From contig CP136061.1 in NCBI GenBank assembly GCA_032622095.1, forward strand, positions 98,453,345 to 98,517,344: a stretch of 64,000 nucleotides of DNA. Direction: 5' to 3'. Position numbers and translations under genes: made by a program. The notes below the pieces were generated by a model, which did not search any database, was not told the origin of the DNA, and saw only the letters and a list, made by a program, of their open reading frames with translations. The first letter of the stretch is position 1; the number at the start of each line of letters is the position of its first letter. Positions 38,068-49,935 of this stretch are shown piece after piece. The DNA is from Siphonodentalium dalli (taxonomy: Eukaryota; Mollusca; Scaphopoda; Gadilida; Siphonodentaliidae).

Positions 38068-38590
38068 GGATAAAATCCAGCATATCCCTTTAATTAATCG
38101 TCGCTGTAATTTATTGTAATTTGGTAAGATAAATGTGTCGTCTATGGCCATTAACTTATGTAACGTAACAGTGACGCGTCATCATGGGCGTTGAACGTCA
38201 ACGCAATTAGTCAATGGCTAATTACCAGAAGTACGACAGCTTGTTGAGTTTGATAGTTAATTTATGAGTCTTTAGAATTCGTCAAATATATCACATGCAG
38301 GTTTTGGTACTTGGTACTATGTCTTTAAATTCACAGAAAATGATTTCCGACAGATATCCCCTTTCTTGGCGCCAAAATACACCAAAACTATTCCCGAGGC
38401 GACTGAGTTTCTGAAAAAACAAGATGGCGGATAAGCACCTAATATTAATTTCATATTAGGTCACCGACATAATATGGGTTCATATACCTTCACTATATAT
38501 CGACGCTGATTGGCTAATTGAAAGAGCTGACATAATAAAGTGTGTTATATGCATATATCATCCTCTGATTGGTCACTGTATTTATCCACT
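38068..38590. mobile_element. Inverted-repeat-bounded segment next to hairpin 2
   Basis: AGTGGATAAA at 38070-38079 and TTTATCCACT at 38580-38589 bound about 500 bp without coding capacity. The hairpin lies just to the left, separated by an ATTTATTA stretch. Confidence 0.45.
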
Positions 38591-39579
38591 ACATCGATGC
38601 ATTATAATTTCCATTTAACCAGTGATTTAACAGTATTTGACCATCCAGGTATACCAAGCATACTCACCACACGCTGACCTGGAAACTCCAAGGTATGTAT
38701 GTATGGTAGCCAAGTGCCAATATTTGAAAACAATAATCATTTTTGCATGTATTAATCATTTGTTCAATTAAAACAGCTTCTGAAAAATATTGAACTATCA
38801 TTTGAACTAAAGGAGATAATTACCCAGTCATAATGAGTGATATCAGTATGGTTCTATCTTGTGGATGTCAAACAATTGGGAGTAAAACATTATTGTTTTG
38901 GCAGTTTTGGGGGTGGTTTGTTCCCGAAAACGGCATACCTCCTCCTCCTCCACCCCCCCCCCCCATGAGTAGTACATCGAAAACGATATCAAAGCTACAT
39001 TTAAGTAGTGTATTTCCCAACTTAATAGTGGGTTGCATCTAAGTAATTTGAATACCCACTGCGGTTTCACAGCTAGCTTCTAACGTATATATACGTTACA
39101 ACCTTGGTGTGCCGCATTAACTCATTTGACTGTTTATTTAACAACTATTCCTTCAGCTAGGCCCACACCTCCAAATAGTTACGTTATGTTGCTATAGTAA
39201 TTATAGTAATTATTGACGGTTTTCCCAAGAACAAAATATCGCATATTGAAACCATTTGTTATGTAAATATAACTGTTACAGTAATTTGTCAACAACCAGA
39301 GGTAATCGCGAAGTTAGTTCAACTTAGTCGAAATATAATATTTCTAATGATTTTTTTTTTTTCAAATGTTTTAGCGTTGGCGGTGGTTATTGCTGTTAGA
39401 GTAGTCACACCCGTTAAAATCGCATAAACAGAACGAATATTATATTATAGACAAATGTTATTCTCATACCAATCATAAAAAATCGGGTAAATTTCATGTT
39501 AATGTCATCTTAGTACTCTATGATATGTAAATAAACGACATGTTATGTAAACAAACAGTACGTAAGTAATTAAGAAAAA
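38591..39579. other. No gene recognised
   Basis: Contains a CCTCC/C-run at 38940-38963 and an old repeat at 39225-39380 shared with 30060 and 54230. Confidence 0.45.
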
Positions 39580-39710
39580 AATACACGGTGTAGAGGTGTG
39601 TATGGTCAAGTTGTACCACAAAAAACTGATTGTAGGACGACGCGTAGCGGAGTCCTACAATCAGTTTTTTGTGGTACAACTTGACCATACACACCGATAC
39701 ACCGTGTATT
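39580..39710 (+). repeat. Long hairpin, near-perfect except two tandem GA/GA mismatches (hairpin 3)
   Basis: 39580 pairs with 39710. The stem is 13 bp, GA/GA (593-594 with 696-697), 44 bp, GA/GA (639-640 with 650-651), then CGC/GCG closing a GTA loop. There is no other mismatch in 60 bp. Confidence 0.97.
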
Positions 39711-40611
39711 TATTTATTTTGTAATACGACTGAAAGTTTATGGTCACAATTCGACTGAATAGTCAACGAAATACTGCGCTTTTTCGGTCTCAGGTGAGAA
39801 AACATTTCGTGGTGTAATTCGTATTGGGCGTACTCGATTTCTTTGCATGGAGTACTCTGGTAATGTCTTGTCTTGTTATTAAATTCCCCCGTTGACTTTT
39901 CGAGGCACCTCTTCTAGAAATAATCGTTGTGATTGGCTTAAAACGATGTGTTTTCAGCGGCGCCCGTGCGTTTCATTTAAATTGTACAGGAAATACGATT
40001 GCGGTCATTTCTGTTTTGAACGTTGTTGGGACAACATGAATATGATCATCGACTATGGACCATTTTCCTCACACAAAGCGATTTAAATGATCTAGTTTAC
40101 TAAACTAATCTTATCCCCCTTCTGTACTGGTGAACAAGCGCTTTCATTTTCAACTTGATTCCGAAATATCGAATATGATCGAGATTCGAATCGACGAATG
40201 CACAGCCCGGCCCCATGGATTTATTTTGTCATTTAATATACTTATTAAGTAACTTTCTTTGGTCGTAACATACATCAATATACCATAACATCATTTGGAC
40301 CATATTCATTGGCAACCAAACTGGTTTCAAGCGACAAATCGCTAGAAAATTCGCAAGATTGTCAAGATGTAGCAAAAATTCAAAGGGTTACGGGTGCGAG
40401 TGTACACCGTTGATGCCCCGTTTGCGCGGAGTTAGAAAAGACGGGAAAAGTCGCGTGCGGCGATCTGAATAAACCGATTGTTTTCGTGGTACAATTGTAA
40501 AAAGTAGAATTGTACCACAAAACTGGAACGAGATAGCCATGGTAACTCGGGCCACTGGCCAATCAGGACATGGCTTTTAGGCATAGTTAGGCAGGGTCGT
40601 ATTACAATATG
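39711..40611. mobile_element. Inverted-repeat-bounded segment next to hairpin 3
   Basis: TTGTAATACGAC at about 39719-39730 recurs inverted (GTCGTATTACAA) at about 40599-40610. A smaller hairpin at 40483-40521 reuses the GTGGTACAA sequence of hairpin 3. No domain was found in the frames between. Confidence 0.5.
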
Positions 40612-41379
40612 CAATAAGCAAATCACTCAACACAGGGGAAACCCTATTAAGTTATTTTTGGTTAGAAATGGCAAAAGTTGTGTACAGCCTATCGATATAT
40701 AGCCTTTGCTATAAATGGGAATTTTTGGGACGGATTTAAAAGTCGAACTGCGCCAGGTAGGAAGAGTCCGGTAAAAGGTGTAGTTGAGAATTTCAATTGT
40801 TATTATTCGGATGCCAAGAAGTGCAAGGCGATTAATTCTAACGGGAATTTGCGCGTTAACCATTAGCGCGCTGTGCGTTATGTGTTTCTATTGATGTTTA
40901 ACCTGCTTTGTTGCATTGTTATTGAAGATCTTTCGTTTATTTTCACGTGAAAAAGATCGGAATGCTATCTACTATTATACTGCACGGGGATTTAACGATT
41001 GTATAAGAACTTTAATTCCAACATGAATCCGAGGTGTTTGTTTATATCGGTGTTTAATATGTTATTTAATATCGTTTAGTGAACTTTTTCATTTAGTTAT
41101 ACGCGACACATATCGACGTTATATTCTAAATGAATTGAGATGGTTACTCCTTCGTGCTGTTTGTAAATATTGACTTTTCATTTCTTTGTATGCGGAATAA
41201 ATCAGAGCTATGAATAGAGATGCTATTAAGAAAAGTACCAACACCAACCCTTCACATTGGTTGTTTAACATACAATGTGGCCTAATTCTAAACACCATTT
41301 GTATGTATGTGTACCGAGGATATATCAGAATGCTATATGAATTGAAGAATGTTCAGAAATTACCCCGACCCTTCCTGTG
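40612..41379. other. No gene recognised
   Basis: No exon, repeat or RNA gene was identified. Confidence 0.45.
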
Positions 41380-41845
41380 ACCATGTTTTAATTGATACTC
41401 ATGGGGGCATATTATAATTAGTCCTCATTGGACCATATTTTATTTGATGACACCATATTTAAATTTTAATTAACCCTCATAATGGGACCATATATGTATT
41501 CTTTAATTAAGTCACGATACCATATTTTAATTGACCTTAATGGGACCATATTTCAATTAATCCCATTGGGTCCATATTTGTTTTAACCCTCATGGGAAGA
41601 TATTTTAATTAACAATCAAGGTACAATTTTAATTAACCATCATGGGACCATATTTTGTATTAACCCTGATTAGACGATATATTAATTGACCCTCATGGGA
41701 CCATATTTTATTTAACCGTAATGTGACCATATTTCAATTTACCCTCATCGGACCATGTTTCAATTAACCATCTATGGGTGTAACCATATGTTAATTTACC
41801 CTCATGGAACCATACATGTATTTTAATTAATCCTTTATGAGAGGT
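41380..41845. repeat. Degenerate tandem repeat, about 33-bp unit
   Basis: About fourteen units of the form TTAATTAACCCTCATGGGAC followed by CATATT occur in a row, with many substitutions and small indels. Confidence 0.8.
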
Positions 41846-42539
41846 CATATCAGGAGTGCATTACCTGAGGCAATTCTTAGATCAGCGTTGCGCCCTCCTA
41901 TGGTGTATATGGGCAAGTATAGCTAACCCTGTCGCAGGAGGTGGTGGACTAAATGTGATTAAACATACTCGGTATTTGCGTGATTGGATACTAAATGTGA
42001 TTAGAAACGTGCTCGTACTTTAACCATGTTACGAAGATGGCAAATTTTTGCCAGATTATTATTCTGCAACAGAAACATGCTATTTCATGCGCTACTATTT
42101 CAAATGAAATTAGATTATATTGTATATATGGCAAATAATATGATCTTGAGGGCGTTACCATTTCTGACTATGGTTGTCTTGTTATATTTGCGGAGCAATA
42201 GAAAGGTTTTGCTACTCACGTTGATAGTCTAGTTGTTTATACTTCATATCAATACGAGCGTTTCTCGGAATCTATGCAGTTGCAACGATGTGACGTATTC
42301 ATGTCGATTTCACAAGACCATGTTGATTTCACTCTAACGTATTAACCCTGCGCGCACGGATGGCGCGCTTTGTTTTTACGGTATATACCTTTGGTATATT
42401 GGTTACGAAATCCCAGATAATTACGAATATCGCATGAGATTTCTCCCCAGAAGTACCGTTACGAAGCTACTGGAATGTGCCAAGGATTGGTATAAAACAA
42501 ACAATCGGAATGAGACTCTTTCGTTGGGAGAACAATGAT
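41846..42539. other. No gene recognised
   Basis: A GCGCGCACGGATGGCGCGC inverted motif lies near 42351-42369. Otherwise nothing is supported. Confidence 0.4.
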
Positions 42540-42642
42540 CCATTATGACCTGGGCTGTGGGCATGAAAAAATCTCACCCTAGGGGCCAGATATTGGTCAC
42601 TCGGGTGAGATTTTTCCATGCCACACCCCAGGTCATGATGGG
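42540..42642. repeat. Palindrome of about 100 bp
   Basis: The arm with ATGACCTGGG and AAATCTCACCC is repeated in inverse with a few differences around a loop of about 20 nt (GGCCAGATATTGGTCA, itself partly self-complementary). Confidence 0.85.
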
Positions 42643-42664
42643 TAATATTTGTCTCACAAAGCTA

Positions 42665-42776
42665 TCTCACACGGGCTGCCTGTGTTAAAATGTGTAGGGT
42701 GGGAGAAAGTAAAATCTCCCCCAGATATCTCACACGGAATTCCTGTGCTAAATTGTGTAGGCGTGGGAGAAATCTA
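42665..42776. repeat. Two-copy direct repeat
   Basis: ATCTCACACGG..TGCCTGTG..AAAATGTGTAGGGTGGGAGA is followed by a similar ATCTCACACGG..TTCCTGTG..AAATTGTGTAGG unit about 62 bp later. Confidence 0.75.
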
Positions 42777-43126
42777 TGTCAAATTGTCAATCACATATAT
42801 TCTCAAATGGCATTCAGAATATTATCTCCATCCACTGTTGACAACATGGTATTCAGGGGGGCTGACCCTGTACCGTGCGACATGGTGGGATATATACACA
42901 CAACGCACATCATAAACATGGAAGGACCCAGCATACATATAATTGTACGTATTATGTATACATTAAGAAACAATATAAAGGACAATTTCCCATTACATTG
43001 TAGTTATCTGTTAGTGTTTCTGCCTTCCCATTTCCCAAATGGAACAACAAAACGCCATTGGATGCTGAACTAATTATTTATTATGTATTATCATTGAATA
43101 TGAACAAATACTTAATTGCATATTAA

Positions 43127-43283
43127 CCCTTCCATGACGGGTAGCTTCCTGATTTTTGCGAAAATTCTGTGCCAATGCATTATCTCATATATGCGAATCT
43201 CCGATATGGAGACTCGCATATATAATAGAATACATTGGCCTAACAATATTACCTTGACCTTATAAACCAATGCATTCCTTTAT
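43127..43283. mobile_element. Truncated TTAA MITE relic with one cassette
   Basis: TTAA at 43123-43126 is followed by CCCTTCCATGACGGG, one complete hairpin cassette (43171-43239) and the first bases of a second (43268-43283), where similarity stops. Internal sequence (AACAATATTACCTTGACCTT) matches the element at 27613-27797. Confidence 0.7.
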
Positions 43284-44095
43284 TTATTACACACTCTTTC
43301 CTAAAATACAGTGTTATTGCCGTTCCATATTTAAAATCCGTATGGAACCCGTATGGAACCCGTATGGAAAGTAAGTTCCATACGTATCTCGTTGACGACA
43401 AAGACGTATTCGTGCCGTTCGCCTCAACCATGGAACCGGAACTATAAAATAAAAGCACCGTCACACTTGACAAAACAAGCCCAGTATGTGCCTAAATAAA
43501 CATTGTAAGTCTGTATTTAATGCACGGATTTTAGGACAGGTGACGTGTAATAAATACAGAACGACAAATGTATTAACGTGTTTGTTGATACGGCACTTGT
43601 GCCATCTCGGAAGGATAAAACTCGAGGCTGTTCCACTCGTCCTATCCCCCGCACTAGCACTCATGTTGTATCAAAGATAAGATGTTGTTGTAGAAATGGG
43701 TGAGATGTTGCTATGATTTGGAAAGAGGAATGAAAAAAATCGATGATTCCAATGTTCCAACTGTTGGACGCTTTTGTTGAATTCCGCAATACATATCACG
43801 TGCTAAAGGTGATTATTGTAAGTATCGTGATGTCTTCACGTGCATGTAGGCTGTAAATTACATAATATGGCTCCAAATCGGACCGTGCATTTTCAATCAT
43901 GCCTTGAATTGTGTCATCGGTTCATGTATATCATTTATATTATATCGATATATAGTCTTCTATAGATTCTGTCATCACATCTCTTTCTTAGCGTGCTGGA
44001 TCTGCGAATGAAAGATAACTAAATTAAAGTCACGCATATGTGTCTTTATTCGGAGTTTGCTGAGTTTTTACCGCGGGTCAAATGAACATGATTAA
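43284..44095. other. No gene recognised
   Basis: A short direct triplication GTATGGAACCC occurs near 43340-43368. No known domain lies in the open frames. Confidence 0.45.
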
Positions 44096-44488
44096 AGGCC
44101 CACTTAATTTTCGAGTCACCGATTATTGTTTTACAGTGCCTTTGTATAGGGTTGTAATAACAATATATTCCATAAACTATGATTAAAATACTATAATTCA
44201 TCACCATTTGGAACGTCTGTGTCTCAGAATGAATAGAATAGAAAATAGCTAAAATCATAAAATAATTTCCCCCGTTATGGCTCCCAGAATACAACAGAAT
44301 TCGAACTAAAGTGCATAACTCTATATCTAAATATATAGAGTTATTCCCCTTCAATTGAAAATAATAGACGTTGTGCATAAACTTTAGCACAGAGTCGACG
44401 TGAGTAACTCAACAAAAACAACATGTTCACAGTTTATTACATCGAATAAGTTGAAAATATAATGTTTTGGCGTCAAGCCTTGAATTAG

Positions 44489-44697
44489 GGTGTCTGTCAT
44501 TTGCAGAATGAGGTCCCCAGAGGGTGAATTTAGTGATGCCACCCTGCATAGCGGCTAGCATCACCAAATTCACCCTATGTGGACCTCATTATGCTGAGTT
44601 GTTCCCAGATGGTGAATTTGGTGATGCTAGCCCGCTATGCGGGGTAGCATCACTAAATTCACCGCCTGGGGCCCTCATTCTGCAAATGACAGGCACC
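44489..44697. repeat. Nested palindrome: two hairpins inside a longer stem
   Basis: The outer stem pairs GGTGTCTGTCATTTGCAGAA with its inverse at 44678-44697. Each side contains a further hairpin (44523-44574 and 44611-44663, stems GGTGAATTTAGTGATGC type), and the two hairpins are reverse complements of each other. The predicted fold is a cloverleaf-like cruciform. Confidence 0.9.
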
Positions 44698-44829
44698 TTT
44701 TTTGAAGGCTTGTTTGTGGTTTCCTCTTTCAAATGGTATATAATATGGCATATATTTTATATTATTATCCATCCCTTAACTAACACCATTTCTGATTGGG
44801 CAAAACTGTACACAACATTGTATAATAAC

Positions 44830-47129
44830 TTGATATAATGTGATCTGGGGGTTCATGGTATATAATATGGCATATATTTTATATAATGTGATTTGGGGGT
44901 TCATTGTATATAATATGGCATATATTTTATATAATGTGATTTGGGGGTTCATTGTATATAATATGGCATATATTTTATATAATGTGATTTGGGGGTTCAT
45001 GGTATATAATATGGCATATATTTTATATACTGTGATTTGGGGGTTCATGGTATATAATATGGCATATATTTTATATAATGTGATTTGGGGGTTCATGGTA
45101 TATAATATGGCATATATTTTATATAATGTGATTTGGGGGTTCATGGTACATAATATGGCATATATTTTATATAATGTGATTTGGGGGTTCGTGGTATATA
45201 ACATGGCATATATTTTATATAATGTGATTTGGGGGTTCATGGTATATAACATGGCATATATTTTATATAATGTGATTTGGGGGTTCATGGTATATACTAT
45301 GGCATATATTTTATATAATGTGATTTGGGGTTCATGTTATATAATATGGCATATATTTTATATAATGTGATTTGGGGGTTCATGGTATATAATATGGCAT
45401 ATATTTTATATAATGTGATTTGGGGGTTCATGGTATATAATATGGCATGTAGTTTATATAATGTGATTTGGGGGTTCGTGGTATATAATATGGCATATAG
45501 TTTATATAATGTGATTTGGAGGTTCATGGTATATAATATGGCATATATTTATATAATGTGATTTGGGGGTTCATGGTATATAATATGGCATATAGTTTAT
45601 ATAATGTGATTTGGGGGCTCATGGTATACAATATGGCATATATTTTATATAATGTGATTTTGGGGGTTCATGGTATATAATATGGCATATATTTTATATA
45701 ATGTGATTTTGGGGGTTCATGGTATATAATATGGCATATATTTTATATAATGTGATTTGGGGGTATATAATATGGCATATATTTTATATAATGTGATCTG
45801 GGGGTTCATGGTATATAATATGACATATATTTTAGATATGTGATTTGGGAGTTCATGGTATATACTATGGCATATATTTTATATAATGTGATTTGGGGGT
45901 TCATGGTATATAATATGGCATATATTTTATACAATGTGATTTAGGGGTTCATGGTATATACTATGGCTTATATTTTATATAATTTGATTTGGGGGTTCAT
46001 GGTATATAATATGGCATATATTTTATATAATGTGATTTGGGGGTATATAATATGGCATATATTTTATATAATGTGATCTGGGGGTTCATGGTATATAATA
46101 TGGCATATATTTTATATAATGTGATTTGGGGGTTCATGGTATATAATATGGCATATATTTTATACAATGTGATTTAGGGGTTCATGGTATATACTATGGC
46201 TTATATTTTATATAATGTGATTTGGGGGTTCATGGTATATAATATGGCTTATATTTTATATAATGTGATTTGGGGGTTCATGGTATATACTATGGCTTAT
46301 ATTTTATATAATGTGATTTGGGGGTTCATGGTATATAATATGGCTTATATTTTATATAATGTGATTTGGGGGTTCATGGTATATACTATGGCTTATATTT
46401 TATATAATGTGATTTGGATGTTCATGGTATATAATATGGCTTATATTTTATATAATGTGATTTGGGGGTTCATGGTATATACTATGGCTTATATGTTATA
46501 TAATGTGATTTGGGGGTTCATGGTATATAATATGGCATATATTTTATACAATGTGATTTAGGGGTTCATGGTATATACTATGGCTTATATTTTATATAAT
46601 TTGATTTGGGGGTTCATGGTATATAATATGGCATATATTTTATATAATGTGATTTGGGGGTATATAATATGGCATATATTTTATATAATGTGATATGGGG
46701 GTTCATGGTATATAATATGGCATATATTTTATATAATGTGATTTGGGGGTTCATGGTATATAATATGGCATATATTTTATACAATGTGATTTAGGGGTTC
46801 ATGGTATATACTATGGCTTATATTTTATATAATGTGATTTGGGGGTTCATGGTATATAATATGGCATATATTTTATATAATGTGATTTGGGGGTATATAA
46901 TATGGCATATATTTTATATAATGTGATCTGGGGGTTCATGGTATATAATATGACATATATTTTAGATATGTGATTTGGGAGTTCATGGTATATACTATGG
47001 CATATATTTTATATAATGTGATTTGGGGGTTCATGGTATATAATATGGCATATATTTTATACAATGTGATTTAGGGGTTCATGGTATATACTATGGCTTA
47101 TATTTTATATAATTTGATTTGGGGGTTCA
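44830..47129. repeat. 48-bp minisatellite, about 48 copies
   Basis: The unit reads TGATTTGGGGGTTCATGGTA then TATAATATGGCATATATTTT and ATATAATG. The period is a multiple of three and most units lack stops, so both strands show long repetitive frames (16-residue periods with WGFMVYNMAYILYN on + and MNPQITLYKIYAILYT on -). Variants include GCTTAT for GCATAT and 41-bp units lacking TTCATGG. A block of variants at 45721-46000 recurs at 46851-47129. Confidence 0.97.
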
Positions 47130-47149
47130 ACAATTAAGTGGGCCTTTAA

Positions 47150-47266
47150 TCTGCCGTTTATTATCTAAATTGGTACAACGTATTCAATTGCGAATGGTAA
47201 TACATTGAACGACCTGGGTGCCACTTCAACTTTAAATTTGTCCTGATTAATGATAACTCGCATTAA
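47150..47266. other. Short spacer between two TTAA elements
   Basis: Contains a TGATTAATGATAACTCGCATTAA segment that recurs after 47767. Confidence 0.6.
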
Positions 47267-47762
47267 CCCTTTCAGTGCAAGGGGCCGATCTCATCGGCCC
47301 TAATTTACAATCTGTAAAATCGGCCCTAAAAAATAAATAATAAATACAAAAAATAAGGGTTTTTTTCGATTTTTTTCTTTTTTCGGTTGAATTTGTTTGG
47401 AGTATGCTTAAGTATGCTATAGCGAATTTAAAAACAAACTGGATAAAACCTTATGGGCATGTTATAACTCAAAACTATCACCATGTATTCATGGTAATAA
47501 TTTTGATGCCCATGAAAAACGTAAGATTCCCTGGCACTAAAGCTACAAAATAAGTCTTGCACTGAAAGAGTTAAAGAATATAAGAAAAAATTATTAAAAT
47601 TGTAAAAAATTGTAAAAAATAATAACATATGATGAAAAATTGTTAGGCCAATGCATTCTCTTATATATGCGAGGCGACATATGGTCGACTCGCATATATA
47701 AGAGAATGCATTGGCACAGGGTATATGGGTTGATACAAAAATCGGACTTGGCACTGAAAGGG
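47267..47762. mobile_element. TTAA-flanked MITE, CCCTTTCAGTGC family
   Basis: TTAA at 47263-47266 and 47763-47766; ends CCCTTTCAGTGC and GCACTGAAAGGG. A third, internal end (TTGCACTGAAAGAGTTAA, 47556-47573) suggests nesting or end duplication. A GGGCCGAT/ATCGGCCC hairpin is at 47282-47300, and one shared cassette with its AT-rich spacer is at 47580-47715. Confidence 0.75.
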
Positions 47763-47934
47763 TTAAATTGTTCCTGATTAATGATAACTTGCATTAAGCC
47801 CGTGCGGAAATGTGACGACCGCAGATTGTGTTAAGATATCACACGCATAGTTGCCAACCGCTCGCTGTCAGGTCAGCGAGGTAGAGGCCAAACCGATAAC
47901 ATTATCGGATAGTATATATAGGTTTTAATGGCCG

Positions 47935-49450
47935 CTAAGCAAAGTGTATACATCAATTAATACATATTAGTCCAGTGTATTTATCCTCTTAAATAATTTT
48001 TTGTTTGTTGAGAAAATAGCATTTCAATGGCTATACCAACGAATGTCACTGGATTTCACTCATCATTGTGGAAACTTACTCCAAATTTGAACGGCAGAAA
48101 AATGGGGTAGTGGAAAGCATATCAACAAAAACTTCAAAATTATGCATCTTGAAGCATACAACTTTATATTAACAGCTTCTGCCTACATTGTTCTTTCATA
48201 CATACTTTGATATTTCCTTTGTTTATGTTTATTGAGCTATAATATTTTTTGTCATATTTTGGCAGTGAAATGTCAAATTGGCATTTTGGGATTGTTTTAT
48301 ACAACATGGCCATACAATTCTAAATCCACGTCCAATAACATATTAAGCAGTTTTATAATGCAACAGGAATGTACACAAACTGGAAGAAAACAACATTGTG
48401 TCTGAAATGGCTGTAATTTGGTGATAAGATTGCATTTTGTGATTTTTCCTACCCCAATACCAACCTTAAAATTTGGAGTCTGTTTCATGAAAAATGAAGA
48501 AATCAAGTGACATACGATGGCATAACCAATGTAAGGCTAATTTTTTAACACTAAATCGTTGTGGGAGGAAAGTTCAAATAATTTTACACATTAAAACACC
48601 CATTGTTTTTTGTGTTTATGGCCCAAACCTTTTAGAATGGTCAACAATGCCTCAAACTGGCATCTTTAGAAACAAGCTAAGACTAAGTATTCAAAGGGCC
48701 ATAAGTTGATTTTCTTAAATAATGTTCTGTTAATACCTTTACTATTTGTTCAGTCCATCATACGTAAAATGTTATAAGAAATGCATGGCATATGGATATT
48801 AAATTATTGAGTTACATGACCTCATATATTACATTTCATCACACAAGTTCAGTGTCAGAGGCAAAATTGGATAAGTCCATACAATGGAACACACATTTTG
48901 TTTGAGAATATAATCTTCTTCTTAATTACAGATGCACATATTAAACATCTTTTGTGTTTAATCTAGTGAGGAAATTACCAAAACACTGAAAAATCCCTTC
49001 AATTTGCCCTAGTTTTTTTTAATAATTAACCGTAAATAAGGCATTTTGGCTCATTCTGCGAAATTGAGGCCCCGAAAATGTGCCGAAATCAGGTAAACTC
49101 GCGTTTTTGAAGGCACACAACTCGAAAAATACTTAATGTATCTGGGATTGATTTCCAGTACTGGGTTCATTTGAGGTCGTCACAATACATGTGCTATTTG
49201 TAGGATTTATGAATACGATTGTTTGTATATACATCCAAGAAAATCCATAAATTGATAATTTGACCAAATTTCCCCAAAATTATTTCACGAAATTCACCAT
49301 TTTCACTTTTTCCGATTTTTGCCGATTTGTAGTATGTTGTTTATGGAGGGTTTATGTACTTATTCCAGTAAAAAACAAATTCTGTTGCAATTAGTTCAGG
49401 GTTTGGCATTTTTTCTCATAAATGCACTGGACTATATTCGAAAGACCACT
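47935..49450. repeat. Dispersed repeat, direct copy of 32.1-33.4 kb
   Basis: Matching blocks in the same order include CATAACCAATGTAA, TTATTGAGTTA..TGACCTCA, TTTCATCACACA.GTTC and GGCACA.AACTCGAAA. The type of element is unknown; it has no coding capacity. Confidence 0.65.
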
Positions 49451-49527
49451 GTGTTCACAACACGGTGTCCGAATGCACATATGCCACTCATATATGATGT
49501 GCACATGTATGTGTGGGTTTTAAGTCA

Positions 49528-49611
49528 GATAATGACCTCGTAAAGTGTCTGAGACCAAATAATCAGCCTTGGGTGATTATTTGCCCTCAGACACTTCACT
49601 CAGACATTATC
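49528..49611. repeat. Imperfect palindrome
   Basis: GATAATG, AAGTGTCTGAG and CAAATAATCA on the left are matched in inverse on the right around a TTGG loop. Confidence 0.85.
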
Positions 49612-49935
49612 CTTTACATATATATCATTTTGCGACGTAACAATTATAACAACAAATATAAGTAATCGGATTTGGAACAAAGGCGGTGTCTTTTGGTGTC
49701 AAATTCCGGTTGAAATCATTCCCGGTTAGGGATAATCGATCTGTTCAAGAGGGAAGTGAAGAAACTACAAATTTTAATGGGGAATTTAGTGGGGAGTTTA
49801 ATGGGGATTTTCATGCAAATCTCAGAAAAGTGGTTATATATATGGAGCATTTGTCCTGGATTCACAGCTGGCATATCATTTAACATTCAAATGAGTTTTA
49901 ACACTCATAATATTTAGCACTCATGACATTTAACA

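Larger units (their letters stand above)
44096..47145. mobile_element. TTAA-flanked 3-kb element enclosing a minisatellite
   Basis: TTAA at 44092-44095 and 47146-47149 flank the inverted ends AGGCCCACTTAATT and AATTAAGTGGGCCT. Inside are a nested palindrome (44489-44697) and a 2.3-kb minisatellite reaching almost to the right end. There is no transposase. TTAA and the short TIR suggest piggyBac-type mobilisation; the inverted pair could also arise otherwise. Confidence 0.55.
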
